Shown: positions 36,576 through 50,385, numbered from the stretch's first letter. The stretch is DNA of 64,000 nucleotides from Aphelocoma coerulescens (GCF_041296385.1 NC_091014.1:20559578-20623577), one strand, 5' to 3'. Program-made: numbers and translations. The notes: generated by a model from the sequence alone, not told the origin.

Positions 36576-39535
36576 TATCATTTAAAGTGAAATGGTAACA
36601 TGCTTAGTGAACCTAAAATTATACAAAAAAGTTCAGAAGGAAGCTAAAAAACTCTACAGAAGAAAGGGGTTTTTTTTAATTTTTGTACTTGTACAATGTA
36701 GTCACCTAAAGAAGGCTTATTAAAAAAAAAAATTCTTTTAATTCTGTAATATACACATCAAACTTATGAATATGAAATCATACATGGTGGGTTTTGCCAA
36801 TTTGTTCCCTTTTCCTGTTTTCCCATCTCAGAGAGATCTCAGATTCACAGCTGGAAATTATATGCTGCATGTTCATCTCTAAAATGGTAAGTGGTATAAA
36901 GTAGGTGAATTGCTGAATTACTATAACACATCAAAGCAGCATTCAAGGAAAACGTTCCTTAGCTGCCAATTGTTTCTAGCATGGACAGACCCCCACCACA
37001 CTGCCCCTGCCTCACACTGCCACAGTGTGCAGTAATGTCTAGAAAGATACTTTGTCAGTCAGGGGAAAATAGCTACACAAGATAACATTATCAATATGAA
37101 AGAAACATCCAAAAAACCCATAAATCTGACAGCTTTACACCATCTGGCACCAAAAGCCATTAATTCTGATTCAAATTTCTAAACTGTATCATTTGTATTT
37201 GGCTTTACAAGTTAAAATAAAACTTTGTCCATGCTGTCTACAAAAAAAGCAGTCAAGTTTTTTAAGTAAAGAAGAGAAAGTAATTTTTTTTTTTAAATAG
37301 ATGTAAGTGCATTTTACAATCTGTATGTTTTTTTTCTTGGAGCAAAAGGAGTCCTGTAATGCACTATAAATATTACTTCTCTCTGTATGTGCTAAAGTTG
37401 CTTCGACAGATCTCAAATAAGAATATGACCTACTGCTGGAAAGCACAAAAAAGTGTCCCAAACATTACTAATTATGAAATATTACATTAGTGGAATTAAT
37501 TACTTAATTTTAGTTTTTCAGGCTCTTCCAAGAAGTCAGAGGCACTAAACAAAATTTAGAGGTTAAACAAATATTTCCAGGAATTTATAAAATTGAGACT
37601 TTTAAAAGCAAGATGTGGGTTAGATTCTGCTTTTACTTCTACCAACCACAAGTGTAAATGCTCTGACTTCAAAATTACCATCTGTGTTGCAGAAGCTGAA
37701 TAAGATTTTTGTAGGGAACAATCTTCCACTTTCGCACTATCTTCACAACTCATCCACAGCTCTTGTCAGTTTGATTCACATTGCTATGACTCCCATTTAC
37801 AGCCTACTACACAACAAAAATTCATGGGGTTTTGCTTACCTATTAAAAAAAATCTAAAATCATATTACATATCATTTCAAGTGAGGAGCTTGTAGATTTA
37901 ACTTTCTTGACACCATATCCCAAGTCTTAAAGTTCTTCATTAAGTTTTTCTGAAAGATATGAATGGACAGTTTGAACTATTTTTGCCAATTTTCAGCTTG
38001 TGACAACTATGTGTATGAAATACACGCAGTTACTCTAGCTACACTTTTAAGTGTGGAATTCTATTTATAAACTTGATTTAAAATTGGTAAATTACAGGGA
38101 GAAAGGGCTGTAAATATCTCCCACCTTCATAGGTTGCAGCCCCCTCCTTTTGTCAGTGCTGCAGCCATATTAGGATCCTGCTTACACTGCAGTTGAATGT
38201 TTCTCTTCAGAATTTTATTTTCCATGTTTATCTCCTACTGTTACCTTCGTTTCAGAAATTCCAATGAAGTTTAAAATGCACTTCCAACAGAATGTGGAAT
38301 GGGCATGTATGAATGCTGGAGGCAAATCAGATGCTTAGTTACAAAGGACTAACTTCTTAATACAGGACTCACCTAAATTGGGGTTGATGGAAAGAATATG
38401 TACTTTTAATGATCTGTTCACTATATCTGCAAATAGACATCTAAAGAAGATAGATTAATTATACCACAAAATTGTTATGAGTTATTTTCCAGAATCTAAA
38501 GATGTTAGAGATTGTAAAGGTCTAGGTTTGGTCAGCTGAATCCTCTGTATCTTGCCCTAAGTACCTTATTTGCAATATTATCTTGTAAATTAATCACCTT
38601 CAGTAAGATTATGCTAAATACTGTACTTAATTTCCCAGAGACAAGTCACAGTCAGAGATTCCAAGGTCACACAAGCAAATCTTTCTGCAGCTTGGTGCCT
38701 ATTATGTTAATTCAGCAATGTTTGTTTTGTTTTGTTTTCTCCTATTATCAGCACAGTGGATGTGTTCCATTCAAAACTGTTACTATAGGAACCCTATGGT
38801 AACATATAAAATTTTCTTTTCTTTTGGATGAAAATATCAGAAAATTGATGGATAAGTTGTTTAGGTAGAACAATAGGGCATTTGATATTTAATCTGCAAG
38901 CACTTAATAAGAAGTATTCCAAGTAATGGCACAGTGTTATTATCATATCACTTAGTAAAATGGCAGCAAATTATTGTATTATTCACATCTCGTTGGGTAC
39001 ATGCTATTATCACAGAGATGCCTTTAAAGATGACATTTAACATACTCCTTTTACACAGTAAAGTGGTTAAAAGCACATTCAAATTTTAAAACATTTCTGA
39101 TCTCTTGACAGCTCACCGAAGCATTCTGTGGGCCCCCCTGCCTCTCCAGTGGTTAACTGCAGCTCTAAAACTTCTTGTAATTATGAACATTGCAGTCACA
39201 CTAAATTAGACTGACAGTTGAAATACTGATTACTAAGGACTTATTAAGGACTACTTTGCAACCAATTATGCTGACATTTGACTTGATTTGACAGTTGAAT
39301 TGAGTGGAAGATTCCTCCAAAACAGTAGAGAAAAATTTAATTTATATCCTCATCATTTTAAGATAATTGTTCAGGACAGATTCATTAATATACCACTACA
39401 AAATTTATTTTTATCCCAGTTTGGAGCACCTATGATTCAAATGATAGACAAATAGTAAAAGCATGTAGCCTTTACCATGCCTTGCATCCTCTTATATTTG
39501 ACTTTTGGTGACTGTTACCATGGGATCTCTGACAC
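36576..39535. other. Non-coding stretch, no gene seen
   Basis: There is no supported gene. Simple-sequence patches include T/A runs at 36668-36735 and a TTTTG microsatellite at about 38715-38740. Open frames are short and lack domains. Confidence 0.65.
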
Positions 39536-39562
39536 AAAAAAAAAAAAAGGGGGGGGGGGGGG
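39536..39562. repeat. A13-G14 compound homopolymer
   Basis: Thirteen A residues are followed directly by fourteen G residues. The uninterrupted G14 run is unusual in this AT-rich region and could adopt a G-quadruplex. It may also be a site of assembly or sequencing length error. Confidence 0.95.
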
Positions 39563-42284
39563 AAACACCAAAATTTAAAGTGAGCTTCCAGGAATATTCA
39601 TTGACCACCAACTTGCGCAAGTCAAAAATATGTTTTTCAAGTAAATATTTTTCCTGTGAAATGATAAAATTTATTAAATGAGATTACACCCAACTTCCAC
39701 TGCTGCTTACATGCAAATTCGTTGTCATTTTATTATTTCCCTGTAATTTCTCAAATATTTCTGCAATTTAGTGGATTTCACCTGGAAATTCTCTGGAACG
39801 CATACTTCATCTTTTTTTAATGTCCAAATAAAAACTAGCAGAAAAAAATATTACACCTTACTTTAAACTCAACTGCTATACATTCAGAACAGAATGCATA
39901 GCACAGTTTGGTTTAGAAGAAAGTTGACCAACGTTGATTCCCAAGAAATCATCTTCTCTAAAAGAGGTGAATGTACACTTAGGGAAAATCAAGAGAGGAA
40001 ATTTCCTCCGGCAAATCTCTTATGTCAACCGAGGGGAAAAAAAAGTGAGGCAACAGATTGTTTCAGCCACAAAAGAATTAATGAAATATTTTCACTATAT
40101 TTTAAAAGCTACTCTAGGGTATAAGAAATGTCAACAACCTGTCACAAATTAATAAATGAAGCCCGAATGCTTTAGGTACAGTTTGCTTATTTTTATTTTC
40201 AATTGCTGCCTTATAAATTCCAATACAAAATTCCATAGAGAAAAAGAGTTAAGTAGGATTCAGAAAACCATTCTGCTTCTTAGAAGGTACTGATGCCTTG
40301 CATGTTTTCAGGACCAAAACAATTTAATAAGTGAACTGAAGTCTGAGATTATTGTAGAAATGAACAAAACCCACTATAATTGACACAATTAACAGAAAAT
40401 AAAGATCATAACGTGGAATACATGGCTAATAGTCTTCAGGTTCCAATAAAACCTGTTTTATATGGATTGCTATTATTTTCTAAAGTCAGGTGAGACACAG
40501 ATATAAAACAGCAGGATTTTCTCAAAAGACTGCATTTCAGTTCTTTCATTTCTTGTCTCAGGACAAGCCCCATAAACACAAGTCTGTTGGTCTTCAATAC
40601 TAAAAATGACTAGAGTTTTTTCCCCAAAACTCAAGGGTCTTATAATGATCCTAATCAATTAAGCTTTTTCACAGCTTCAGCACACGGGCAAAGAACAGCC
40701 AAAGAGGAACACTCTAAATTGCAAAAATTATTTCTTATCCTAGGTTCAGAAGTCCTTATGTCCATTAAGATAACAGCATAAATCAAAAAAGCTGCAAGTC
40801 CTTCCCTGTCAAAGACATCTAATCACAAGTAAAGAAATAAATAAATGAGAACAGATCTTTTCATTTTCCCACTTACAGAAAGTTATTAATATCTCTTCCC
40901 TATATGAACTATAAGAATCGCTTACATTTTTATGCTTGGCTCAGCAAAATAGGTGCTTTGCAATTTACAGGGCTGTTGAGACTATTGATTAGAATCTGGA
41001 GAAGACTCTAGTATAATCACTTGAAAGAGCAATTCCAGAGATGTTATAGTATTTCCATTACTACATGAACTTCATGCAAGACAGGCTAACTAGAGTCCCC
41101 GTGAATTAGACTGTTTGTCTGTATACCAGGGAAACATTTTCTTACTCACTCATGTGTGATTTATAGGATGAGATTATTTATATGTCAGTTGAAAAAAATA
41201 AATAGTTAACTGCAAAGTGAAGTTAAACTACTGCAAAATGAAGTATTAAGCTTTTTGGATATAATGTATTGATGCTAATCTCCAAACACTGATGTACATA
41301 GCTGGTTTTGCAGATTCATCACCATGGAGTATTTCCTTAAATGTAGGTTCACACAGGAGGTGCTGTGGCAATTCCTTTCCATTGATAGTGTGGAAAGATA
41401 AACTTCAAGACCTTGGGTAGACAGCAGACTGAGGTAGCCATTGTTTGCTTGATCCTAGAGACCTATTGCAAGCACAACAGCTAAAATTAGGTTACAACCG
41501 AAAGTGGACAGAATAAGACGCTTTGGTTATGCATTAAGCTCATCAGCTGCCCTGGGGGTGGGAAGGTGGGATCTGACTGATTTTTGTTTACCTAGTAACA
41601 ATTTTTCCTTAACTTTGATTAGATGTGATTCAAGCAAAAGATTGACAGAAGTCTTTCCAATGGCAGTTTAACATATTTCTTATATTATTAGTGGTTCTTG
41701 ATGTCCTGTTGTTCAATGGGGCTATGTCTTTACACCTCAAAGAATCACTTGTGTCTTTGTAGGGAACTTGCATAAATTATATTTACTCCATAGAATCATC
41801 AGCAAATATTATGCATGTATTTGTTCATCTTTCTCTGTTTAAAGACCAGCTTTGTTGGTGGCAAAGGTGGTAATAACTGGACTGGGGAGAAAAGGCAGCT
41901 TGTGAATAGAGAAGAAAATTCAAAATCACATCTAAAAGGTTCTTTGCAGATTGTCTGAGCATAAAAAAAATTTCTCTTCCCAAGCTCACTAATGTGGTTT
42001 GAAAAGAAATTATCCAAAACAAAATAAATTGGCTTGTGGACACTGAAAAATCAGCCAGGCATTTCAGGAATGCTTCCAACTTCCTTAGATGGTTTGGCAA
42101 CTAGGAAATTCTATGGCTAGAGGTGAAAATCAGGGAAAATAAGCAATAACTAAAAGTGGAAATGTTTTCTCTTCACAAATGCTGGAAGGGAAATTCCAAA
42201 TTAAAGTAGGTTTTGAAAATGTGTGGTGTAAATAAGAAATACAGCTGTTTTAAAAAAGAATAGAAGTAACCTAGTTATTTAGGG
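39563..42284. other. Non-coding stretch, no gene seen
   Basis: I recognise no gene or transposon. There is a small imperfect duplication around 41205-41245 (ACTGCAAAGTGAAG and ACTGCAAAATGAAG). The open frames, including 91 codons on the minus strand at 41825-42100, have no domain. Confidence 0.6.
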
Positions 42285-42655
42285 ATACAGAGATGATTAA
42301 TGGATTAGATCATTTCATATATGAGAAGATGCTGAGAGAGTTGGAACTTTTCATCCTAGAGAAAACAGGGCTCAGGGCTATTTTATCCATGTGTATGAAA
42401 ACCTCATGGGAGACAGTAAAGATGGAGTCAGACTCTTGTTAATGGTACTATCAAAGGCCTAGAGGCAATGGATGGACTTTGATATACAGAAAATTCTACT
42501 TAAACATCAGAAAAATATTTTTAATGGTGAAGGAGGTCAAAAACTGGAACAGATTACCCAGATAGGTTGCTGACTCTCCATCCTAGGGAATATTCAAAAG
42601 CCACCTGGACAAGTCTGTGAACAACCCACTCTAGGTGACCCTGGTTTTGAGAATT
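42285..42655 (+). mobile_element. CR1 LINE 3' UTR fragment, diverged
   Basis: In plus orientation the order fits CR1: ATGAGAAGATGCTGAGAGAG, TTTTCATCCTAGAGAAAACA, GGCTCAGGGCTATTTTA, a GGTGAAGGAGGTCAAAAACT block, GGAACAGATTACCCAGATAG, and CATCCTAGGGAATATTCAAA. The final ATTCTATGAT repeats are not recognisable, so the 3' tip has decayed or been lost. It is clearly older than the 36.1 kb copy and lies about 100 bp upstream of an LTR in the same orientation. Confidence 0.85.
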
Positions 42656-42753
42656 CTGGAAAACTCAATTATTCACGGTCTTCACCTCAATTACTGGTAA
42701 CAGATATGACTGCTTATTACAGCTGAAAAAAATCCCATGTGCTAGTAGAACTA

Positions 42754-43178
42754 TGTCCTGGTTCTGGCCATGAGAGGGTTCATTTTTGCAGTAGCCAGGA
42801 GTAGGCAGGGCTGGGACAGGAGGTGATTCTATACCACCTGATATCATTGCTGGGCAGGGAAAAGGAGTCTCTTCCAGGGAGAAGGTGTCCCCTGGGGTTG
42901 GCATAGCATGGTGGGACAGGTATTGTTTCAGTATGAATCATTTGCCCCTGTCTTGTACCCTCTGTCATCAGTATTGTTGCTGTTACTGGTCATTTTCTTA
43001 TCTCATTGCTGGTTCCAGTAAATGGTTCTTATCTCAATCTGTGATCTTTACCTTTTGCACCTCCAATTCTCCTCTCCAGCACACCCCAGGAGGGATAGGG
43101 GAAGGGGGGCAATGAGGGAGTGGCACATGGTTTAAGTGGGATCACTAAATTAGAGAAAACCATTCCTAAACCACAACA
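42754..43178 (+). mobile_element. Avian endogenous retrovirus solo LTR
   Basis: The element runs from TGTCCTGGTTCTGGCC to AAACCACAACA, about 425 bp. Both ends, and the internal blocks CAGTAAATGGTTCTTATCTC, ACCTTTTGCACC and CAATTCTCCTCTCCAGCAC, resemble a common avian LTR family I know from memory. That family starts TGTCCTGGTTTCGGCTGGG and ends in a TTAAACCACGACA-like sequence. The flanks AACTA (42749-42753) and AACCA (43179-43183) match at 4 of 5 bases, consistent with an aged 5-bp target duplication. No internal retroviral sequence adjoins it, so it is a solo LTR. It is diverged and has indels relative to the remembered consensus. Confidence 0.82.
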
Positions 43179-43183
43179 AACCA

Positions 43184-46100
43184 AAAGAAAAGTGGTATCA
43201 AGCGCATTTTTCAGATAGAAAAAATGACAGCTGACAACTAGATAGCCAATAGCTTAAATTTAGGCATTTAAATTTAATACTAATATTTGGTTAGCTGAAT
43301 AACTCTCTGTGTGCCTCTAGGAGTCCCTAGTCCCCAGCTAGGGACTTGGTTCAGTTAGCTGAGCAAAATCATCTAACACGTTTGAGATTCCCTGGGTTTT
43401 TAAGCTACTGGCAATATGCCACTTCCTACAGAAGACCTGAGTACCTCAAGGTTGTCATCTGCAGTCTACTTGTGACACTATAGACCATCTCACATATTTC
43501 ATATCCATATTCCTGCAGCCAAGGCACAGAGCTGATACCCACTGATTTTGATTACAGCAAGGAGGAGGCACCTCGCACATAGGAAGACATGCATGTAGAC
43601 ATACTAATTCATGTCTTCTAATCTGTAAGCTAAATATGACACATATTATGGATTCTAATGGTAAGTAAATACCTAAATGTTTTGTAAATCTGTGCTTAAA
43701 TTTCCTGATATGAGAAATATTTCCTCAATCTTTAGTGTCTCTCTCTCTCAGTAAGACTGATTTTATTAAGACTTTTGTTTCTACTGTTGTGTGAATGTTA
43801 TATAATCAAGACAGACCAAAAACTTCAGCTATAATTTCATATGCAGTAAACAAAATTGTCTTGTGGTTTTGGACAACTAAACTTAAGACTATTCTCAGTA
43901 TCCTTAAATAAACTTTATTCCACAGGAGAACAAAAATGTTGAAAGTGATAAAACTCATAAGCAGGAGGAAATCTATCATTGAGATAAGTGAAGAATGTCC
44001 CAGTCACTTCAAAATCTATTGCATCATGTGAAAATGTCCATTTGTCTTATGAAAGCCAGTTTGGAAGTGTAAGGGGATAATTATGAAGAATGATCACATT
44101 CTAGCTGGTAAAAAAAATGCTTAATCATCTTCCTATTGTCATTATAACTTGCTCATGCATCAAGTTCTAGATGACAAATAAGCTATAGCTTAGGATGCAG
44201 TAGATGCATATCAGTCTATTTCAAGAAGGCATAGAAAAGAGTAAAAGCATCAACAATTTTCTCTACAATGAATACGATTGAACAGTAAATAGAAAATAAA
44301 CCTTTCTCATCATTTTGCATTGTAAACATTTCTCTGTCAAAAGATTTATAGTCTTCATTGCTAAAATATCTGGAAACTTATCAGTATTCTGTCCTTTTCT
44401 CTTTGGTTTCTCCTGGTCTCATACTAAAATTCTGCAGTTAAATGAAAAGAGAAGGATTAGGCAATTTTCCTCTGTTGAAGTCCACTATCTCTGCTGAATC
44501 AGCTAAATCACTCCCCCAAAGGTAATCCTTACAAGTAACTTCAAGCAGGGAGCTTTTTCTTGGTGATTAGTTGAGCTTTGAAAAATGCAGAAATTTCCAC
44601 CACTGAAAAAGATATCCTTTGGAACTAGGAGGTACTCAGCAATTGTACATAATGAAGGCTGCACATTAATCAATACAGCCAATTAACTTCATTCACAATC
44701 AAATTGAAACATTTTTACTAAGGTCAAACTGCTATAAAGCAGTTTGCCTGATGTTTTGCCACTCCTGTTGACTTCAGATGTAAAAAACCCTGCAATTTTC
44801 ATTTACATGGGAAAATAATTATTTGATGCTGTGCACTTGCAGCTATCCTTCTTAAAATCCTCTGCAACTTCTGACACATGAAATTTATCACAGGCCAGCA
44901 GGAGAGAGAGAATTTCATGTAAGCCTTTTGTTAAAGCAGTGCAGAGCAAAGCACTCAAAGAAGAGAGTTGCGTATCTTGCACATCCTTAGCAAAGTCCAC
45001 AACACAGCACAGGGTGAGTGACAGGGAGATGTCTTTTTAGCCTCATCTACAATAGCCATTTTACTCAGATGCTGAATCCACACTGAAAACTGTCAAACAC
45101 AATGTATTAACTCCACGTAACAAGAGAATGTCTCTCATTTAAGTAAAGAGTTGCTTAGTGGCAATGGACATTGTTATATCCCTACACACACGAAATACTC
45201 TATAACTAATGCACCAGTTTGTGTTTGCTGACCATATTGCTAGCAGCAGCTAGCAATTTAAGTGGTAACCATGAAGTTAAACAGACATTTTTAAGACAAC
45301 ATTAAAGACATCATTTTCAACACCCTCATTATTTGCCTTTACAAATGCCATGCCTTTGTACCATCTAGAAAAACATCTAAATCCAAAAGACACGGCTGTG
45401 GTTTTGGTATTATGAAATTATATGAGATCAGTATTTTGTGCTAGCATAAACTCATTTATTTTTGCAGGAAATTAAATCCAAGCTAGGGAGAGCACAGCGT
45501 TGCATTATTCTTGAAAGAGATTACAAGGGTAACCCTAATTCTAGATGTGGGAGGAAGAAAATAAAATACTTCTTAGCTCACAGGTCTGGGTTCTTCATAC
45601 AGGACATACTAACCAAAAGTAGGAATGGGCAGTTCATGCAGTCATGAACACTGCTACAGTAATACTTGTTTCTTTTGCTTTCCACATATCAACACAAGAA
45701 GGGAGAAGACCAGCTATACATAACTGATTTGGCATTAATGAAATTGCCATCTGGTGCATTCTGTGTGAAAGAGCAGGCAAAGAATACATTATTCCCACAG
45801 ATAAAATCTACCATGGCAAAACTTCTTAGCTCTTTAATAGGTGTACAAAGTCACTATAGACTCTGGGTACAGGATCTGAAATAAGAACACATACTTTAGG
45901 GTGGATAGAAACCAAGCCTCTGAAATATTTATTAAAAGATGGTAAGAGAAATTTTTTTCATATTAAGATAATGTTACATCATATTAAATGCTATCATTAA
46001 ACCACAAAAGTAAAAAAATGCAAGATTTTGTTTCCTTAAGGCCATGTAACTTAAGAGACATTTAACTATGCTAAAAGCTACGTTCACAACTATCGCAACC

Positions 46101-47046
46101 ACATTCACATATTTCATCTCTAACCATGCAAAACAGTATGTTAGAGAGCTGGGAGCTCTTGGCATGCATAAATACAACTGTGAAAATGCACATGCCCTTT
46201 TACAAAACACTTGGCCCCATATTAAAAAAATACAGTAATCATCTAATCGAAACACAGGAGCAACACAAACTTCAGAGAAACAGATTGCCATCACTCTCAT
46301 GTAACAGAACACTAGCACTATCACTTTCTTTCCTTGGTTTGATGAAGTACTGATTTGTTACAAAGTTATTACAGAAACTGCACTGTTCAAGAGAACTGAA
46401 CATGCATCTCCTTACATACAAGTAAACAGGATATGTCCAAGGGCCTTTCAGCAGGGTGTCTAGAGCTTATTTTAGATTTAAATCTTAAGAAATCTTATCC
46501 AAGGAAAGATAGCAGGAATTTTGTGATAAGTATTTTTAATCCTTTCTGAAATAAATACCTCAATATTCTTTTTACTTAAGATTCTAATTTTATTAAGCTA
46601 TTTCCAAAAGCACTAGATATAAAATCATTCCTGTTTTGCTCAGATGCATTACTGTCCACTAAGTGCTGTGCAATTTGATCAGTGTGTCATATACCAACTA
46701 ATGTCTTCAATTCAATTTTACTGAATTAGTTGACTATTCTATTTGATGGTTCATGCTACATGAGCAAAATGTTAAATAAAAATCGGCATTAGTCTTTCAT
46801 ATTCCCGAAGTCTTAAAATATTTCCAGTGTAGCTCTCAGAAGATAGCTACAATAAGGAAGGTGAATAGAAGGCCTTTTTTCTTAGGAATAAGACATTGAA
46901 GATTAGAAACTAAGTGTACTCATTGATGTTCAAGCTGGAATTTGGGAAAAACAGAAAATTTTTTCCAAGCTTGAAAAGTTGACTCTCATTAATTTAATCT
47001 GCAAATTAGAGTAGTACTAAACCTGGCTCTTGAAGCATACTGCAGA
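43184..47046. other. Non-coding stretch, no gene seen
   Basis: There is no supported gene. A small CT repeat lies near 43737-43750 and a hairpin at 44725-44746. The 116-codon minus frame at 45974-46324 is hydrophobic and Cys/Phe-rich. It resembles no protein I recognise and is probably chance. Confidence 0.55.
44725..44746. repeat. Perfect inverted repeat, 9-bp arms, 4-base loop
   Basis: CAAACTGCT at 44725-44733 and AGCAGTTTG at 44738-44746 pair exactly around ATAA. It is a short hairpin in otherwise plain sequence. The stem is too short for a microRNA precursor. Confidence 0.88.
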
Positions 47047-47047
47047 C

Positions 47048-47102
47048 AAAAAAAAAAAAAACACCATCACCACCACCACCACCACCACAACAACAACAAA
47101 AA
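47048..47102. repeat. A14 run with (CAC)n/(CAA)n trinucleotide repeat
   Basis: An A14 run is followed by about eight CAC/ACC units and then four CAA units. It is a compound microsatellite whose A and CAA parts suggest successive slippage from an A-rich start. Confidence 0.95.
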
Positions 47103-50100
47103 TCGTATGTCTTTATTATGAAGCATTTATGAACAGTTTTAATTTCCCATGAGCTTGAGGGGGCAGTTAAGAGAGGACAATCAGAACTGCCAAAAATGTG
47201 AACAAGGGGTCATTGTGGCAGGATTATGGGCTGTTTTTTTTCCAGTTACTGTCTGGCACATTTTCAGCTGCTCCTGTGCTTTAGTATGTTTTTCCCTCTG
47301 TGCATCAGAATGAGGAATGGCACACCATTTTCATTCATGATCAATGCCAGTCATACTACAAATGCACAAGATTCAGTAGACTCTGGTATTCTACAGAGTG
47401 ACATAAATAGTGCATTAAAGAGATTATGATAGTTCTCATTAAACCATGGTTACTGTAGATTTAAAGTCACTTGACATGCTCCATTATAAGACCATATCTT
47501 AAGTTACTTATAATTTTGTCAGTTTTTAACCACTGAGTTGGAAACGTTCCTTGCTGTTTGTTTCAGTAAAAAAAAATTAAATACATGAGTATAATAAATA
47601 TTTTTTAAAGTACAAAAATATATAAAATTTTGCTGTGTTAAAACATTTGCTAAACTGTCTTTGAGCAGCTGAGGGTGATTCAATGAAATGAAATTCATGG
47701 AATTCAAATGATTCAATTTGGTGAGACAAGTCACAAATTGTTTCTTTTCCCATTTCCAAGAAAATTTGTCTTTTTCACAAGTTTCAACAGTGAGAGCAGC
47801 CTAGAAGAAACAGTCCTTCCCTCCTCTTTACTGTCATTTCTGGGCCACTACCAATACTCTAAGCAGGTTGTGGAGACTACAACATGGGAGTAGGACAGGG
47901 AACTGATGGGTCCTGGATGAACACAAAAAAAGAGTAGGTTGGGATCAAATGAGCTCAGAATGTGGAACATGGAAATAAATCCAAAAAACTAGGAAGTAGG
48001 ATAGCAAATAGGATAAACAAGGTAATGAAAAATCTTAACGCAAGAGAAAGGAGCTGGAAATTGGTGGACTGTCTCATTGCTAAGATGGGCTGGCAGGGAA
48101 GGGGAAGAAGACACTTGATTTATTATCTGATTGAGCATCCAGAGGAGGGAAAAGGTTAGCTGGACAAGGGAACTATGAGGAGAAATGAAGAAATTGAGTA
48201 GGAACAAGACAGTCCAGACGTAGGTTCCAAGCATGCATCCTCTTTCCTGGTCCTTGCCGTGACACCTGGGTTTCCTAGTTTTTCCTCACAACCACACTCT
48301 CATGCAAGGGATGGGAGTGCATCATGTAGAAGATACAGGAAAATAGAATTATTGATGTCTAGAAAACAGCAATATCACATTGATAAGCAAAACAGGGAGC
48401 TCCACAAGGGATTTTGAGTGGTGTAAAATAAATGAGAGGTCAGACATTGAAGAAGGAAAACAATATACTGAATAGCTGCTCAGTAAGGGAGCCATGACTG
48501 AGATTGGGATCTTATGAAACATAATGTGTTCCTATAATTAAGGATGGTATAATGTGCACACAGAGAAAGAGCAGTAAAAATATGCAAGACAACCCTATTT
48601 TCCGCATTTCATAACTTTTGGGTCTTTCCTGGCTTCTATTCTTAACAGGCTTCTAACACAATTTTTATCTATAATACTCTCTGCTAAACCAACACTTTCT
48701 TAAACTCAAAGAGCTAGAGCAAGAGCTGTAAACCATCTGGAACAGTTGCAAAGCAGATTACTGCCAAGAAATCTGTACTGAAGTATGTCCTATCCCACTC
48801 CAGGCCTGTCCTGCATCACCTATAAGGCTGCATGACTATAGAAAGACACTAATTAGCAAATAACACTTCATGCTGCCTCCAAAACCTGGAGTCTTTCCAC
48901 CTACATCTAAACCTCATTAATATGTCAACATTCAACCATTACTATGAGACCTTTAATGAAAACAGTAATAGCATTACTCTTTCTGTCATTTAGGGTCACC
49001 AGCAAAGAAAGGGTCAGCCCAGTATGTCCAAAGGAATTTTCTAAGATTCTCTAAGATCTAAGGTGTTCCTCTGCTCCTAGCTGACATAAAATATCATACA
49101 ATTACGACAATCAAGCTATGCAAATACACCATATTTCGCTTTTACATTGTCATGTGAACTTTTTATTAAGCATTCCCATAGAGAAATAAAATAGTGAATG
49201 GGATTTTTCTGATTTGTATTAGTAGCCTCACTTAATTTCTAACTTACTGTATATTATACATAATTATTAATTTAATACTAAATGGTATATAATTCTGAAG
49301 ACTATTAAATATATATATAAAAGAAGGCTACCCAAGCAGTTTCTTCAGAAAATTTCACATTGCTAGATGAAAATCTTTGACTGATGGATATTATATTGAC
49401 ATAGACAAATTAAAAACATTCATATCAATATATCCTTCACATACCCCAAAATCCAAAATCTCAGAGAAGTCTAGAGTTGATTGGACAGTATATAAATCTT
49501 CCTATAAATAGTTAGCTATCTTAAAATATAAGTTTTGATCCAGGTTATTCAGACTGATTTGGGGCTCCTTCCTTGAGAAGGTTCCTACTTGAAAAGGTTT
49601 ATTTGTGCAAATTAATTTCATGAACACAGCGAGAAAGCAATCTCTTTCTTAGCCAAGTTTCCCTTAACTAGAAACACTCTTTACTCTGAGAAATGTTTAT
49701 GTCATGCAGGGAAGAATTCACTTCATCTAATTTTTGGTAATTAAGAGTAAAAAATCTCAGCTTGTCACCTTAGGCTAGTCCCTGGGAAGAAGCTGGCCCT
49801 TTGAAGATTGCATGTGACTTACACAGCAATGCAGGGTATTTCAGAAACATATTGTAGGCATCTGTAATGCAACGAATAACATAATGAAACATAGAGCAGC
49901 CACAGTGATCAGCCCAAAAGCACATGTAAGCCAACATCCTGCCGGTAAAAGCAGCCAAAATCAGATGCCTAAGGAAGAGTACAAAAAACCACAAATGACA
50001 CTTGACCTAAGTAATCTTCAAGCCTCTAGTTACCAAGTTATCAATGACTTCCTGAGCTTGATGTTTATGTGTTTAACAATATGTGTTTAATATTGCTTTT

Positions 50101-50218
50101 ATTTTTTCCCAGTGAACTGCAGCAGACTCCCATTGAACTTCTGTAAGCTTTTAGTACACTCAAATCATGTGGAAAGGATTTCTACAGCTTAGCTAGACAC
50201 TGAAAAAACAGTCTTATT
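47103..50218. other. Non-coding stretch, no gene seen
   Basis: I recognise no gene or transposon. AT-rich tracts lie at about 49250-49320. Open frames are at most 81 codons and lack domains. Confidence 0.65.
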
Positions 50219-50219
50219 T

Positions 50220-50385
50220 GTTCACTGAGAGTTTGTCTCCTCCTAGTTCAATGTAATAACCTTGAGTTCTTGTATTGGAAGGGAAGGTGATTGGTCCTGA
50301 TACAGATTCTTCATAACTTTCATGGTTTCACAGACCTCTATCATATTGCACATGAAATTGTTCTGCTAAATCTCCAAACTCAGAA
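50220..50385 (-). mobile_element. Possible ancient CR1/L3-type LINE remnant
   Basis: The plus strand holds GAGTTCTTGTATTGGAAGGG, then a CTTTCATGGTTTCACAGACCT segment, and CTCTATCATATTGCACATG. This order resembles the reversed 3' region of old amniote CR1/L3 elements, where CTCTATCATATC is a recurring block. The similarity is from memory and much decayed. Confidence 0.4.

Noticed and set aside
45974..46324. 116-codon hydrophobic minus-strand frame resembling a membrane protein
   Set aside because: The hydrophobic, Cys/Phe-rich composition is what AT-rich antisense sequence yields. I see no defined membrane topology, splice context or family motif.
47048..47102. Direct repeats considered as a CRISPR-like array
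   Set aside because: They are contiguous trinucleotide microsatellite units without spacers. No array with regular repeats and unique spacers exists in the window.
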